The notes under the pieces were generated by a model. It did no database searches. It worked only from the letters and a program-made list of their open reading frames with translations, and was not told the origin of the DNA. A stretch of 8,653 nt of DNA from positions 1 through 8,653 of the forward strand of contig CAZGKE010000146.1 of the NCBI GenBank assembly GCA_964526035.1. Reading direction: 5' to 3'. This document shows positions 1 through 7,400 of this stretch, piece by piece. Numbering within the stretch: the stretch's first letter is position 1; each line of letters starts with the position of its first letter. The stretch is from DAOMOD01 sp964526035. Lineage in GTDB: Bacteria; Pseudomonadota; Gammaproteobacteria; Xanthomonadales; BPKI01. A program made the translations under genes and the position numbers.

Positions 1-50
1 GGAGCCGAATCCGCAGCGCGATTTCGGCAACCTAATTACGGAACACCACA

Positions 51-75
51 CTAGGAGCGGCGAAAGCCGCGATCG
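51..75 (+). repeat. REP-like hairpin with GAAA loop
   Basis: The head CTAGGA is followed by a perfect 5-bp stem, GCGGC (57-61) and GCCGC (66-70), closed by a GAAA tetraloop (62-65). This is the layout of GTAG-headed REP elements of Xanthomonadales (such as the SMAG elements of Stenotrophomonas), with the first head base changed to C. The assignment to that class comes from the pattern only. Confidence 0.55.
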
Positions 76-180
76 TCCCTTCCCATCGACGCCGCACCCC
101 GGGTTGCGCACGAGTGGGTTCGGCCGCTTCGCGTTTGCGCCGGGTTTCCCCCGGACCTCCAAGAGCCATGCTGTGCATGA

Positions 181-194
181 GCGGCGAAGGCCGC
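181..194. repeat. Short hairpin downstream of yajQ
   Basis: GCGGC (181-185) and GCCGC (190-194) pair around GAAG. On the minus strand this lies 11 bases after the yajQ stop codon and folds with a CTTC loop. No run of T follows, so it is not a canonical intrinsic terminator, although it could slow or protect the yajQ transcript end. It nearly matches the hairpin at 57-70 and is probably a second half of the same repeat. Confidence 0.45.
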
Positions 195-205
195 AATTGA
201 CCCGG

Positions 206-688
206 TCAGTCGCGAAAGTTCTCGAACTGCAGCGGCAGCTCCAGCTCCGCCCCGCGCAGCAGTGCCATGGCGGCCTGCAGATCGTCGCGCTTCTTGCCGT
301 TGACGCGCAGCTTGTCGCCCTGGATCTGGGTATCGACCTTGAGCTTCGCGCCCTTGATGGTGGCGATGATCTTTTTCGCCATCGGCTGTTCGATGCCCTG
401 CTTCACGGTGATTTTCTGTCGCGCCTCGGCGATGTTGGACTCGACCTCGCCCTCGTCGAGGCAGCGCACGTCGATGCCGCGCGCCACCAGGCGCTGGCGC
501 AGAATCTCGAACATCTGCTTGAGCTGGAAGTCGCTCGGCGCGCGCTGCGTGATGACGGCCTGGTCGAGCTCGAAGCGCGCGTCGGTGCCCTTGAAGTCGA
601 AGCGGTTGCCGAGTTCGCGGTTGGCCTGGTCGACGGCGTTGGTCAGTTCGTGCTTGTCGACTTCTGAGACGATATCGAAGGAAGGCAT
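206..688 (-). CDS. yajQ: YajQ family cyclic-di-GMP-binding protein
   Basis: 160 residues, the usual family length (about 160-163). Hallmarks are visible from end to end: the N-terminus MPSFDIVSEVD, RFDFKG at 29-34, the stretch VKQGIEQPMAKKI at 95-107, and GKKRDDLQ at 131-138. The family (DUF520) has two RRM/ferredoxin-like domains. It was first described as a nucleotide- or nucleic-acid-binding protein. In Xanthomonas and Pseudomonas, members bind cyclic di-GMP and act with a LysR-type regulator to control virulence genes. It is cytoplasmic, with no signal or membrane segment. The start is fixed by the conserved N-terminus even though no good ribosome binding site precedes it. It begins 32 bases after the stop of the oligomer hydrolase on the same strand, so co-transcription is possible. 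The family call is secure; the c-di-GMP role is by homology. Confidence 0.95.
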   Translation of the reverse strand: MPSFDIVSEVDKHELTNAVDQANRELGNRFDFKGTDARFELDQAVITQRAPSDFQLKQMFEILRQRLVARGIDVRCLDEGEVESNIAEARQKITVKQGIEQPMAKKIIATIKGAKLKVDTQIQGDKLRVNGKKRDDLQAAMALLRGAELELPLQFENFRD

Positions 689-720
689 GGCGTGGAATTC
701 GATAAGAACAGCGGCACAGG

Positions 721-2577
721 TTAGTCCGGCAGCGCGAGGGCGTCCATGTCGAGCGCCTCGCCCGGACGCGGCGTCGGCGCAATCAGCGCATCGGCGGGGG
801 CCGGACCGCCTTCAAACAGGTGCGCGAACAGACGCTCCATGCCGGCGACCATGTAGGGCATCAACGGCAGGTAGTCGCGCTGGAAATCCGGCACGAACAT
901 GAAGGCGTCGAAGTGCTGGACGTTCTCGATTTCCCAGTAGGCGACGCTGGCGGCACCGCTGGCACGCGCGGCCGCGACATAGGGACGGCTGGTGAATTCG
1001 ACCGGCACCAGGCCATCGCTGCTGCCATGGACGATCAGGATCGGGATCGCCGGCAGCTGCGCGGTGGCGCGGGTGGCGTCGATGGCCGCGTGCAGCGCTT
1101 CGCTTTCGGCGCTGCCGCCTTCCCACAGCGCGCGCAGGCACTGCACGCCGGGCAGGAAGGGATCGGGAAGCGCGAAGCGGCGATCGACGATGCCGATTTC
1201 CCCTGCGGGCGCGACGCCGGCGGTATTCGCCCACCACAGCGCACGTTCCACAGGCGTGGCGATACGCGGCTGGCCGGCGCCATCGACCGCGGCCAGGGCA
1301 AAGTCGCAGGGCATGTCGGCAGCGCCACGCCGCAGGTAGGCCGAGGCGTAGCTCACGCCGACCGCGCGCCACAGATCGAAGGCAGCATTGACCGCCGCCT
1401 GTCGCAGCGCGGCCTCGCCGAAGCCGAAATCGACCAGCTTGCTGCGCGCTTCGGCAGCGGCTTCTGCCGGCGCTCCCGGCGACAGCAGACCCGCGCCCTG
1501 CAGCGAAGCGCAGCGCAACTTGGCGCCACCCACCACCAGCGGGTTGGCGTTGCCGAGCGGCAGAGCATCGCGATACTTGTCGTCGGCGAGCAGGCAGACC
1601 TGATACAGGGCGGCCAGCGTCGCTACTTCGTACAGCGACGGCGCGCCTGCCGGCGTGATGTTCGGCGCAGCAGCCAGCGCGGCGTCGAACATGCCTTCGC
1701 TGTCGAGCTCCAGCGCGCGCAATACCGCTCCGGCACCATTGGAAACCGCCGCCGCCACGATCACCGTGTTGTCCGCGGTGAACGGCGCGCGCTCGGGAAA
1801 GGCGCGGTCGAGTGCGTCGAGTCCGAATTGCGCTGCCTGCAGCGTGTGCCGGCCCCAGTCGGCTTCGGGATGATCGCCCGAGTGCGCATGCTTCATGGCC
1901 ACCAGCGGGATGTCGCCCGATATGGCGTCGGGTTCAAAGGCCAGTCCATCGCCGCGATTGCCCCGGGTGCCATCCAGCCGAACGCCCGTATCGCTGGCAA
2001 AATCGAAATAGTCGGTGCCGGCGCCCTTGTCGGTGTAGGCAATCGCACACCCGCGCGGCAGGCCGAAGGCGCCGGCGAGCGCAATGGCGCCATACACCCC
2101 GCGTGAGCCCGACGCCGGCGCCACGATCAGGCAACGCCGCTGGTGATCGAAACCATCCGGAACCTGCGCCAGCACGCGATGCGGGTGACGCGCACCGGGC
2201 ACGCGCGCCAGCGCCGCATACTCACGGCCGGGGACATCGGGCACCGCGCCATAGATCGTGCCGAATCCGCCCAGCGGAGACAGGTCGGCGATGCCGCGCC
2301 AGTTGGTGTGGAAGGCCAGGCGGCGGATCTCCTGCGCCGTCGGCGCGGCCAGATCGGCGGGCAGCGGTACCGGACCGCGGATGCCGTCCAGGCCAAGGCC
2401 TGCGCTGAGCAGATCGTCGTCGCCTTCATGGCGCGTCTCGCGCACGGCGCTGGCAAGGAATGTCGGCATGGCGGCAGGCTCCGGCGCGACGCTCTCGACG
2501 GTCGGCGGCGGAGACGCATCCCGACCGCAGCCGAGCAGAAGGACGATGAAGGCACAGAGCATGACACGACGGCGCAT
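721..2577 (-). CDS. D-(-)-3-hydroxybutyrate oligomer hydrolase, predicted lipoprotein
   Basis: 618 residues. This family hydrolyses 3-hydroxybutyrate oligomers, released from polyhydroxybutyrate by depolymerases, to the monomer. Residues 1-17 form a lipoprotein signal (MRRR, hydrophobic core, then LLGC with Cys17 as the lipidation site). Residue +2 is Gly, so outer-membrane or periplasmic sorting is likely. The serine-hydrolase nucleophile is probably Ser279 in the AVSNGAG motif, a variant of the G-x-S-x-G box typical of this family. Asp521 in IVHGSSDGLVP and His555 in NVQHFDAF fit the rest of the triad. Other family-like stretches are YTDKGAGTDYFDF (181-193) and AHSGDHPEADWG (231-242). It is somewhat shorter than the roughly 700-residue Ralstonia enzymes. 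The start is chosen because the signal peptide begins there and a GAGGA sits 6 bases upstream; the open frame continues far upstream but is antisense to bdhA and the repeats. It is divergent from 3-hydroxybutyrate dehydrogenase, which would take its product. Confidence 0.9.
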   Translation of the reverse strand: MRRRVMLCAFIVLLLGCGRDASPPPTVESVAPEPAAMPTFLASAVRETRHEGDDDLLSAGLGLDGIRGPVPLPADLAAPTAQEIRRLAFHTNWRGIADLSPLGGFGTIYGAVPDVPGREYAALARVPGARHPHRVLAQVPDGFDHQRRCLIVAPASGSRGVYGAIALAGAFGLPRGCAIAYTDKGAGTDYFDFASDTGVRLDGTRGNRGDGLAFEPDAISGDIPLVAMKHAHSGDHPEADWGRHTLQAAQFGLDALDRAFPERAPFTADNTVIVAAAVSNGAGAVLRALELDSEGMFDAALAAAPNITPAGAPSLYEVATLAALYQVCLLADDKYRDALPLGNANPLVVGGAKLRCASLQGAGLLSPGAPAEAAAEARSKLVDFGFGEAALRQAAVNAAFDLWRAVGVSYASAYLRRGAADMPCDFALAAVDGAGQPRIATPVERALWWANTAGVAPAGEIGIVDRRFALPDPFLPGVQCLRALWEGGSAESEALHAAIDATRATAQLPAIPILIVHGSSDGLVPVEFTSRPYVAAARASGAASVAYWEIENVQHFDAFMFVPDFQRDYLPLMPYMVAGMERLFAHLFEGGPAPADALIAPTPRPGEALDMDALALPD

Positions 2578-2583
2578 GGGACA

Positions 2584-2588
2584 TCCTC
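2584..2588 (-). promoter_or_regulatory. Ribosome binding site of the oligomer hydrolase
   Basis: On the minus strand GAGGA lies 6 bases before the ATG at 2577-2575. It decides the start of the lipoprotein, since the open frame itself runs on upstream. Confidence 0.7.
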
Positions 2589-2605
2589 GATAGCACGACG
2601 AAGCC

Positions 2606-2687
2606 CCCTGTAGGAGCCCACCCGTGGGCGACCTGTCGTGCGTCCTGATCGAACGGGACGGTCGCCCACGGGTGGGCTCCTGCAGGG
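2606..2687. repeat. Inverted pair of REP elements (BIME-like)
   Basis: Two 28-base arms, 2606-2633 and 2660-2687, are reverse complements with a single difference, which still allows a G-U pair in RNA. A 26-base loop separates them. Each arm is itself a small hairpin, GCCCAC-CC-GTGGGC, next to a GTAG head (2610-2613; GCAG in the other arm). This is the build of paired GTAG REPs in Xanthomonadales. The pair sits directly upstream of the hydrolase start. Confidence 0.85.
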
Positions 2688-2703
2688 AAGCCTGAACCAA
2701 CAT

Positions 2704-2729
2704 AGCAGGCGCGCCCCTGCGCGCCTGCT
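2704..2729. repeat. Perfect 11-bp inverted repeat upstream of bdhA
   Basis: AGCAGGCGCGC (2704-2714) and GCGCGCCTGCT (2719-2729) pair without mismatch around CCCT. No T tract follows on either strand, so it is not a standard terminator. It lies about 75 bases before the bdhA start and could be an operator, an RNA hairpin in the bdhA leader, or another member of the local repeat set. Confidence 0.7.
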
Positions 2730-2793
2730 GCACCTTGGTACAGGCCGGTCCCGCGCGTTCCCGGTGGTAGTCTTTCGGTTCTGCCATTTCGAC

Positions 2794-2798
2794 GGAGG
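2794..2798 (+). promoter_or_regulatory. Ribosome binding site of bdhA
   Basis: GGAGG is placed 4 bases before the ATG at 2803. It supports this start over the longer open frame, which begins inside the REP pair. Confidence 0.8.
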
Positions 2799-2802
2799 TT
2801 CC

Positions 2803-3564
2803 ATGGCCCACCGCATCCTGATCACCGGCGCTGGCAGCGGCATCGGCGCCGGCATTGCCGAGGCGCTGGCCGGGCAAGGCCACCACATCATCGTCACCGA
2901 CCTCGCTGCCGACGCGGCCGAAACCATCGCCGCGGGCATCCGCAAGGCGGGCGGCTCGGCCGAGGCGCATGCGCTGGATGTCACGTCCGACGACGACGTC
3001 GCCCGCTGTCTCGGCGCGCTCAGGCAGCCCCCCGATGTGCTGGTCAACAACGCCGGACTGCAGTTCGTCAGCCGCCTGGAGGAGTTTCCCATCGAACGCT
3101 GGGACCTGCTGATCCAGGTGATGCTGGTCGGCGTGGCGCGATTGACGCGGGCCATGCTGCCGGCGATGCGCGAAGGCGGCTTCGGACGCATCGTCAACAT
3201 CGGCTCGATCCACTCGCTGGTGGGAAGCAGGTTCAAGAGCGCCTACGTCGCCGCCAAGCACGGCCTGATCGGCTTCTCCAAGGTGCTGGCACTGGAAACT
3301 GCCGACACCGACGTCACCATCAACACCATCTGCCCCACCTACGTGAAGACCCCGCTGGTCGACAAGCAGATTGCCGATCAGGCGAAACAGCACGGCATCA
3401 GCGAGGAACAGGTGGTCAGCGAGATCATGCTGAAACCCATGCCCAAGGGCGAGTTCATCAGCTTCGAGGAACTCGCCGGCATCACCGCCTTCCTGATATC
3501 CCCCTGCGCGCGCAACATCACCGGCCAGGCGATCGTCGTGGATGGCGGGTGGACGGTACAGTAG
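2803..3564 (+). CDS. bdhA: D-3-hydroxybutyrate dehydrogenase (SDR family)
   Basis: 253 residues, a usual length for bacterial enzymes of this family. It oxidises D-3-hydroxybutyrate to acetoacetate with NAD+ in the cytoplasm. Residues 8-15 (TGAGSGIG) form the nucleotide-binding glycine motif and NNAG (82-85) the SDR structural motif. The catalytic set is Ser135, Tyr148 and Lys152. Positions equivalent to the substrate-binding residues of the Pseudomonas fragi enzyme are also present: Gln87, His137, Lys145 and Gln189. These separate it from generic SDR reductases such as FabG. The substrate-loop Trp of P. fragi is a Tyr here (Tyr180, in CPTYVKTPLV). The end GQAIVVDGGW is typical. It is divergent from the oligomer hydrolase and upstream of the response regulator on the same strand, with a 241-base gap full of repeats. 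Confidence 0.94.
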   Translation: MAHRILITGAGSGIGAGIAEALAGQGHHIIVTDLAADAAETIAAGIRKAGGSAEAHALDVTSDDDVARCLGALRQPPDVLVNNAGLQFVSRLEEFPIERWDLLIQVMLVGVARLTRAMLPAMREGGFGRIVNIGSIHSLVGSRFKSAYVAAKHGLIGFSKVLALETADTDVTINTICPTYVKTPLVDKQIADQAKQHGISEEQVVSEIMLKPMPKGEFISFEELAGITAFLISPCARNITGQAIVVDGGWTVQ

Positions 3565-3569
3565 AGCGA

Positions 3570-3723
3570 GTTCCAGTAGCCAGTTCCAGTAGCCAGGTAA
3601 AGCCGGATCGCCCAGCGGGACCGAACTGCAACCCTCCACGACGAAGCGAATCCCGTTCTCAAGCCGGCGGTTCTGGAACTGACTACTGGCTACTGGAACT
3701 GCGCTTGGTCTGGCTACTGGAAC
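3570..3723. repeat. Inverted arrays of a 13-bp repeat
   Basis: The 14-mer GTTCCAGTAGCCAG occurs at 3570-3583 and 3583-3596 (period 13, sharing one base). Its exact reverse complement occurs at 3686-3699 and 3710-3723. The two arms flank about 90 unique bases. The transcript could fold into a long hairpin ending bdhA transcription, although no T tract was seen. It begins 6 bases after the bdhA stop. Confidence 0.8.
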
Positions 3724-3767
3724 GGGCCACGGGATCTCAAACGCACCGTAGGGAAGTGACACCATCT

Positions 3768-3780
3768 CTTGCATCGCAAG
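3768..3780. promoter_or_regulatory. Small palindrome upstream of the response regulator
   Basis: CTTGC-ATC-GCAAG is a perfect 5-bp inverted repeat ending 25 bases before the regulator ATG. It could be a regulator binding site or a leader hairpin. A short palindrome like this can occur by chance, so confidence is low. Confidence 0.25.
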
Positions 3781-3805
3781 CCAATCCTCTCCCCCGCCCC
3801 ACTCC

Positions 3806-4462
3806 ATGCGAATCTTGATCACCGACGACCACCCGCTGTTCCGCGCCGCGCTCAGGCAGGCAGTGAGCCAGTGCGTGCCCGGTGTCGAGATCGCGGAGGC
3901 GGCGGATCTGGAGGCGGCGCATGCGGATCTGGAAGCGCATCCGCAGACCGATCTGGTGTCGCTGGATCTGCACATGCCCGGCGTGAGCGGACTGGCCGGA
4001 CTGGCGGCGTTGCGCTGCCGGCATCCGTCGGTGGCGGTGGTGGTGGTGTCGGCGCACGATGATCCGGCGGTGATACGCCGCGCATTGGCGCACGGAGCGC
4101 AGGGCTTCATTCCCAAGAACGCCGATCTCGACCAGTTGGCCGACGCCTTCGCTGCGGTGTTCCGCTGCGAGGAGTGGGTGCCGCCGGCGATGCGCGCTGC
4201 GGTGGCTGCCGCCGAGGCGCCTGCCGACGAGGACCTCGCCGCCCGACTGGCGCGGCTGACCGCGCAGCAGTATCGGGTGCTGGAGATGGTCGGCCAGGGC
4301 CTCCTCAACAAGCAGATCGCCGATCGCCTCGGCATCGCCGAGCGCACCGTCAAGGCGCACGTCGGCGACGTGTTCACCAAGCTCGGCGTACGCAACCGCA
4401 CCCAGGCCGGCGTGCTGTTCCAGCGCCTGGAGCTCAGCGATCCGGCGCGCGCGCCGGTCTGA
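3806..4462 (+). CDS. NarL/LuxR-type response regulator (CrbR/AgmR-like)
   Basis: 218 residues. The receiver domain spans about 1-120, with acidic pocket Asp7-Asp8, phospho-acceptor Asp54 (SLDLHMPG), Ser82 and Lys104. A short Ala/Glu-rich linker leads to a LuxR-type helix-turn-helix at about 148-206, with NKQIADRLGIAERTVKAHV as the DNA-binding core. The overall pattern, including DDHPLFR at the start, resembles CrbR/ErdR/AgmR, which activate acetate (acs) or alcohol catabolism genes. That specific assignment is from memory. It should act as a cytoplasmic transcription factor phosphorylated by the neighbouring hybrid kinase. No Shine-Dalgarno sequence precedes the ATG: the upstream bases are pyrimidine-rich, so the start rests on the conserved N-terminus. 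The gene converges on the kinase and overlaps its 3' end by 29 bases. Confidence 0.92.
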   Translation: MRILITDDHPLFRAALRQAVSQCVPGVEIAEAADLEAAHADLEAHPQTDLVSLDLHMPGVSGLAGLAALRCRHPSVAVVVVSAHDDPAVIRRALAHGAQGFIPKNADLDQLADAFAAVFRCEEWVPPAMRAAVAAAEAPADEDLAARLARLTAQQYRVLEMVGQGLLNKQIADRLGIAERTVKAHVGDVFTKLGVRNRTQAGVLFQRLELSDPARAPV

Positions 4463-7400
4463 TCCGCGCCAGCAACGCGCGCAGCTTGAGCGGGCTGAGC
4501 GGCTTGTGCAGCAGCGGCACACTGGCGGCTGCCGACGCTTTCGCGACCGCCTCGGAGTGATCGGCGGTGATCAGCACGGCCGCCAGACCGGGCACGCGGT
4601 GGCGCAGTTCGGCAATCAGTTCCAGACCGGTATCGTCGCCGTCGAGGTGGTAGTCCACCAGGGCCACGTCCGGCCGCGCCTCAGCCAGAAGCGACAGCGC
4701 ATCGCCAGCGCCGCGCGCGGCGTGAACCCGGCAGCGCCAGCCTTCCAGCAGCGCCTGCATGGCGGCCAGCACGCCGGGTTCGTTGTCGACCACCAGCACG
4801 GCGAGGTGCGGACTCGGCGTCGCACCGCGCGGGGTGGAGCTGCGCTGCGTCGCGGGCGCGGCGCGGGCCACGCGCACCCCGAACACGGTGCCGCGTCCGG
4901 GTTCGGAGCGCAGCATGATGCGGTGCCCGAGCAGGCGCGCCATGCGCTCGGCGATGGCCAGTCCAAGCCCCAGCCCCGGGTTGTCGCCGCCGCGTGCCAG
5001 CCGACGAAACTCCTGGAACACGGTGAGGCGATCGGCCTCGGCGATGCCGGGGCCGGTGTCCCAGACCTCCAACTGCAGGTGGTCACCGCTGCGGCGCAAG
5101 CCGAGCAGGATGCGACCGTGCTCGGTGTAGCGCACCGCATTGGAGAGGAAGTTCTGCAGGATGCGTCGGAGCAGCTGCGGATCGCTGCGCACCCAGGCCT
5201 GCGAGCGCACGTGGCGGAAGTCGAGGCCGCGTTCGCCGGCCAGGACCTGGAACTCGGCGGCCAGCGGCTCGAAAAGTTCGGCCAGCGGAAAGTCGCTGAT
5301 GCGCGGCTCCAGGCCGCCGGCATCCAGGCGCGAGATGTCGAGCAGACCGGCGAGCAGCGATTCGGTGGCGGCCAGTGAACCCTGGATCTGGCGCACCGGC
5401 TCGCGGTACTGCGCGTGCTTGAGCTGCTGCTGCAGCGCATGCGCGAACAGGTGGGCGGCATTGAGCGGCTGCACCAGATCGTGGCTGACGGCGGCGAGGA
5501 ATCGCGACTTGGCGGCGTTGGCCTGTTCTGCCGATGCGCGCGCGTGCTCGGCTTCGGCGGTGCGTTCGGCCACGCGCTGTTCCAGGGTTTCCAGCGTCTG
5601 CCGCAGGGCGTCCTCGGCGGCGCGGAATGCGGTCACGTCGGTAAACGTGGCGACGAAGCCGCCGCCCGGCATGGGGTTGCCACGGATCTCCATGACGCGT
5701 CCGTCGGGAAAGCGGCGCTCGGCCACATAAGGCGTGCCGGCACGCATGTGCCGCAGGCGCTTGGCGACTTCGGCTTCAGTGTCGACCTGTCCGACCAGGC
5801 CGCGCGCCAGGTTGTGTCGCAGCAGGACCTCCACCGGCGCGCCTTCGTGCAGCAGATCGTCGGGATATCCGAACAGCCCGGCATAGCGCGCGTTCCACGC
5901 CACCAGCCTGAGTTCGGCATCGACCACGCTGATGCCTTGACTCATGTTCTGCAGCGCCGCCTCCAGCAGACTCTGGCTGAAGCGCGCCTGCTGGCTGGCC
6001 TCGCCGACGATGGCGGCGACGGCTTCGAGCGGCGCCGGCGCCTCGCGGCGCGCGGCATCGAGCAGCAGACGCGACGACGCCGAGCCGACCACCGCGGCCA
6101 GCTCGTGCTCGACCGCCGCCTCCAGCGTAAGCGCATCGCGGTGCGCGTCGAACAGACGGACGACGCGATCCTCGCTGAGGAAGCGTCCGGCAAGATCGCG
6201 CAGCACGTCGTGCGACAGCCGCGCCAGCGGACGCGGTGCGCTGGGCGTGCGCGCCGGCAGCAAGGCCAGCAGCGCGGTGAAGGCGAGATTGGCGAACAGG
6301 CTGGCGGCCACACCGCGGCTGAGCCGGTCCCAGCCAGCTAGCCCGAGCAGGCCTTCCGGCGACAGCCAGGCAAGCCCAAGCGGACCCTGCGCCACCCACA
6401 GCGGATCGATGCCGCCGGAACGCGCGGCGAGCGGTGCAAGCAGCACGTAGCTCCACACCAGCACACCGGCGACGATGCCGCCCAGCACGGCGCGCATCGG
6501 CAGCTGCGGCAGGAACACTGCAAAGGCGACTGCCGGCGCCAGCTGCGCCAGCCCCGAGAACGACAGCGAGCCGATGTCGGCCAGCGCCTCGCTGTCGCCC
6601 AGCGCGCGGCTGTAGCCGTAGGCCAGCAGCATCACCAGGGCGATTCCGAAACGCCGCTGCACCAGCACCGCGACGCGCAGGTCGGTGCGCTCCGACCAGC
6701 CGCGTCCGACCGCCAGCGGCGCCAGCCAGTGGTTGCCGATCATGATCGACAGCGTCAGGCTGGCCAGTATCACCATGCCGGTGGCGGCCGACAGTCCGCC
6801 GAGGAAGGTGAGCAGCGCCAGACCGCTCTGCCCCTCCATCAGCGGCAGGCCGAGCACGTACAGATCCGAGGGCAGTCGGTCGCCGAGCAGAAGGCTGCCG
6901 GCGCGGGCGAACACCAGCACCGGCAGGCTGATCAGCACCAGGTACAGCGGAAACAGCCAGCGCGCGGTCTTCAGATGCGCGCCGTCGCGGCATTCCACCA
7001 CGCCGATGTGGAACTGGTGCGGCAGGCTGAACATGGCCAGCACGCCGAGCAGCGCCAGCGTGGCGAACACGCCGAGGTCCAGCGGCCTGACCGGCAGGGT
7101 GCCGGCGCTGCGCGAGAACAGGTCGGCCGGCCCGTCGAACATGCCGAACATCACATAGCCGCCGACCGCCAGCAACGCGCCCAGCTTGAGCAGCGATTCG
7201 AAGGCCATGGCCAGCACCAGGCCGCCGTTGTGCTCGGTGGCCGCCGCGCGGCGGGTGCCGAACAGCATGGCGAACACCGCCATCATCAGGGCCACGTAGA
7301 AGGCCACGTCCTGCCAGGCCGGCAGCTCGCCGCCGCTGCCGCGACCGGCCGAGACCATGGCGTAGCTCATCGCCACCGCCTTCAGCTGCAGGGCGATGTA

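Larger units (their letters stand above)
1..205. other. Non-coding region downstream of yajQ, with repeats
   Basis: I find no supportable gene here. The region holds two short hairpins of nearly identical sequence in the same orientation (57-70 and 181-194), about 110 bases apart, and the stretch between them looks like part of a composite repeat. Open frames cross it on both strands, but they run on antisense to yajQ or out of frame into it, so I treat them as shadows. The first 50 bases could hold the end of a neighbouring gene: one plus-strand frame is open from base 1 to a TAG at 52-54. That is too short to call. Confidence 0.5.
2578..2802. promoter_or_regulatory. Divergent intergenic region between hydrolase and bdhA
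   Basis: 225 bases separate the divergent starts of the oligomer hydrolase and 3-hydroxybutyrate dehydrogenase, so promoters for both genes should lie here. I could not find a convincing -35/-10 pair or a sigma-54 site on either strand. A TAGTCT at 2768-2773 is the best -10-like hexamer for bdhA, but it has no -35 partner at proper spacing. The centre is occupied by an inverted REP pair (2606-2687), followed by a perfect hairpin (2704-2729). Confidence 0.55.

Noticed and set aside
181..194. Intrinsic terminator for yajQ.
   Set aside because: There is a hairpin but no T tract on the minus strand; I kept it as a repeat hairpin only.
104..667. A plus-strand open frame of 187 residues antisense to yajQ.
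   Set aside because: Its start is in the repeat region and the remainder is the complement of a highly conserved gene; no family resemblance.
2606..2729. CRISPR-like array or IS element ends in the divergent region.
   Set aside because: Repeats are inverted hairpin pairs with no regular spacers, and there is no transposase gene nearby.
2735..2773. Sigma-70 promoter for bdhA (TTGGTA and TAGTCT).
   Set aside because: The spacing is 27 bases, far from the 16-18 needed, so the pair cannot be defended.
721..4401. A 1226-residue minus-strand open frame covering the hydrolase, bdhA and part of the response regulator.
   Set aside because: Only the part from 2577 down is the hydrolase, with its own signal peptide and ribosome binding site. 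The rest is antisense to clear genes and repeats, an effect of high-G+C third-position bias.
4506..5378. Long plus-strand open frame antisense to the kinase (and similar ones to 7808).
   Set aside because: His/Gln/Arg-rich translation, typical of antisense shadows of G+C-rich genes; the opposite strand encodes intact kinase motifs.
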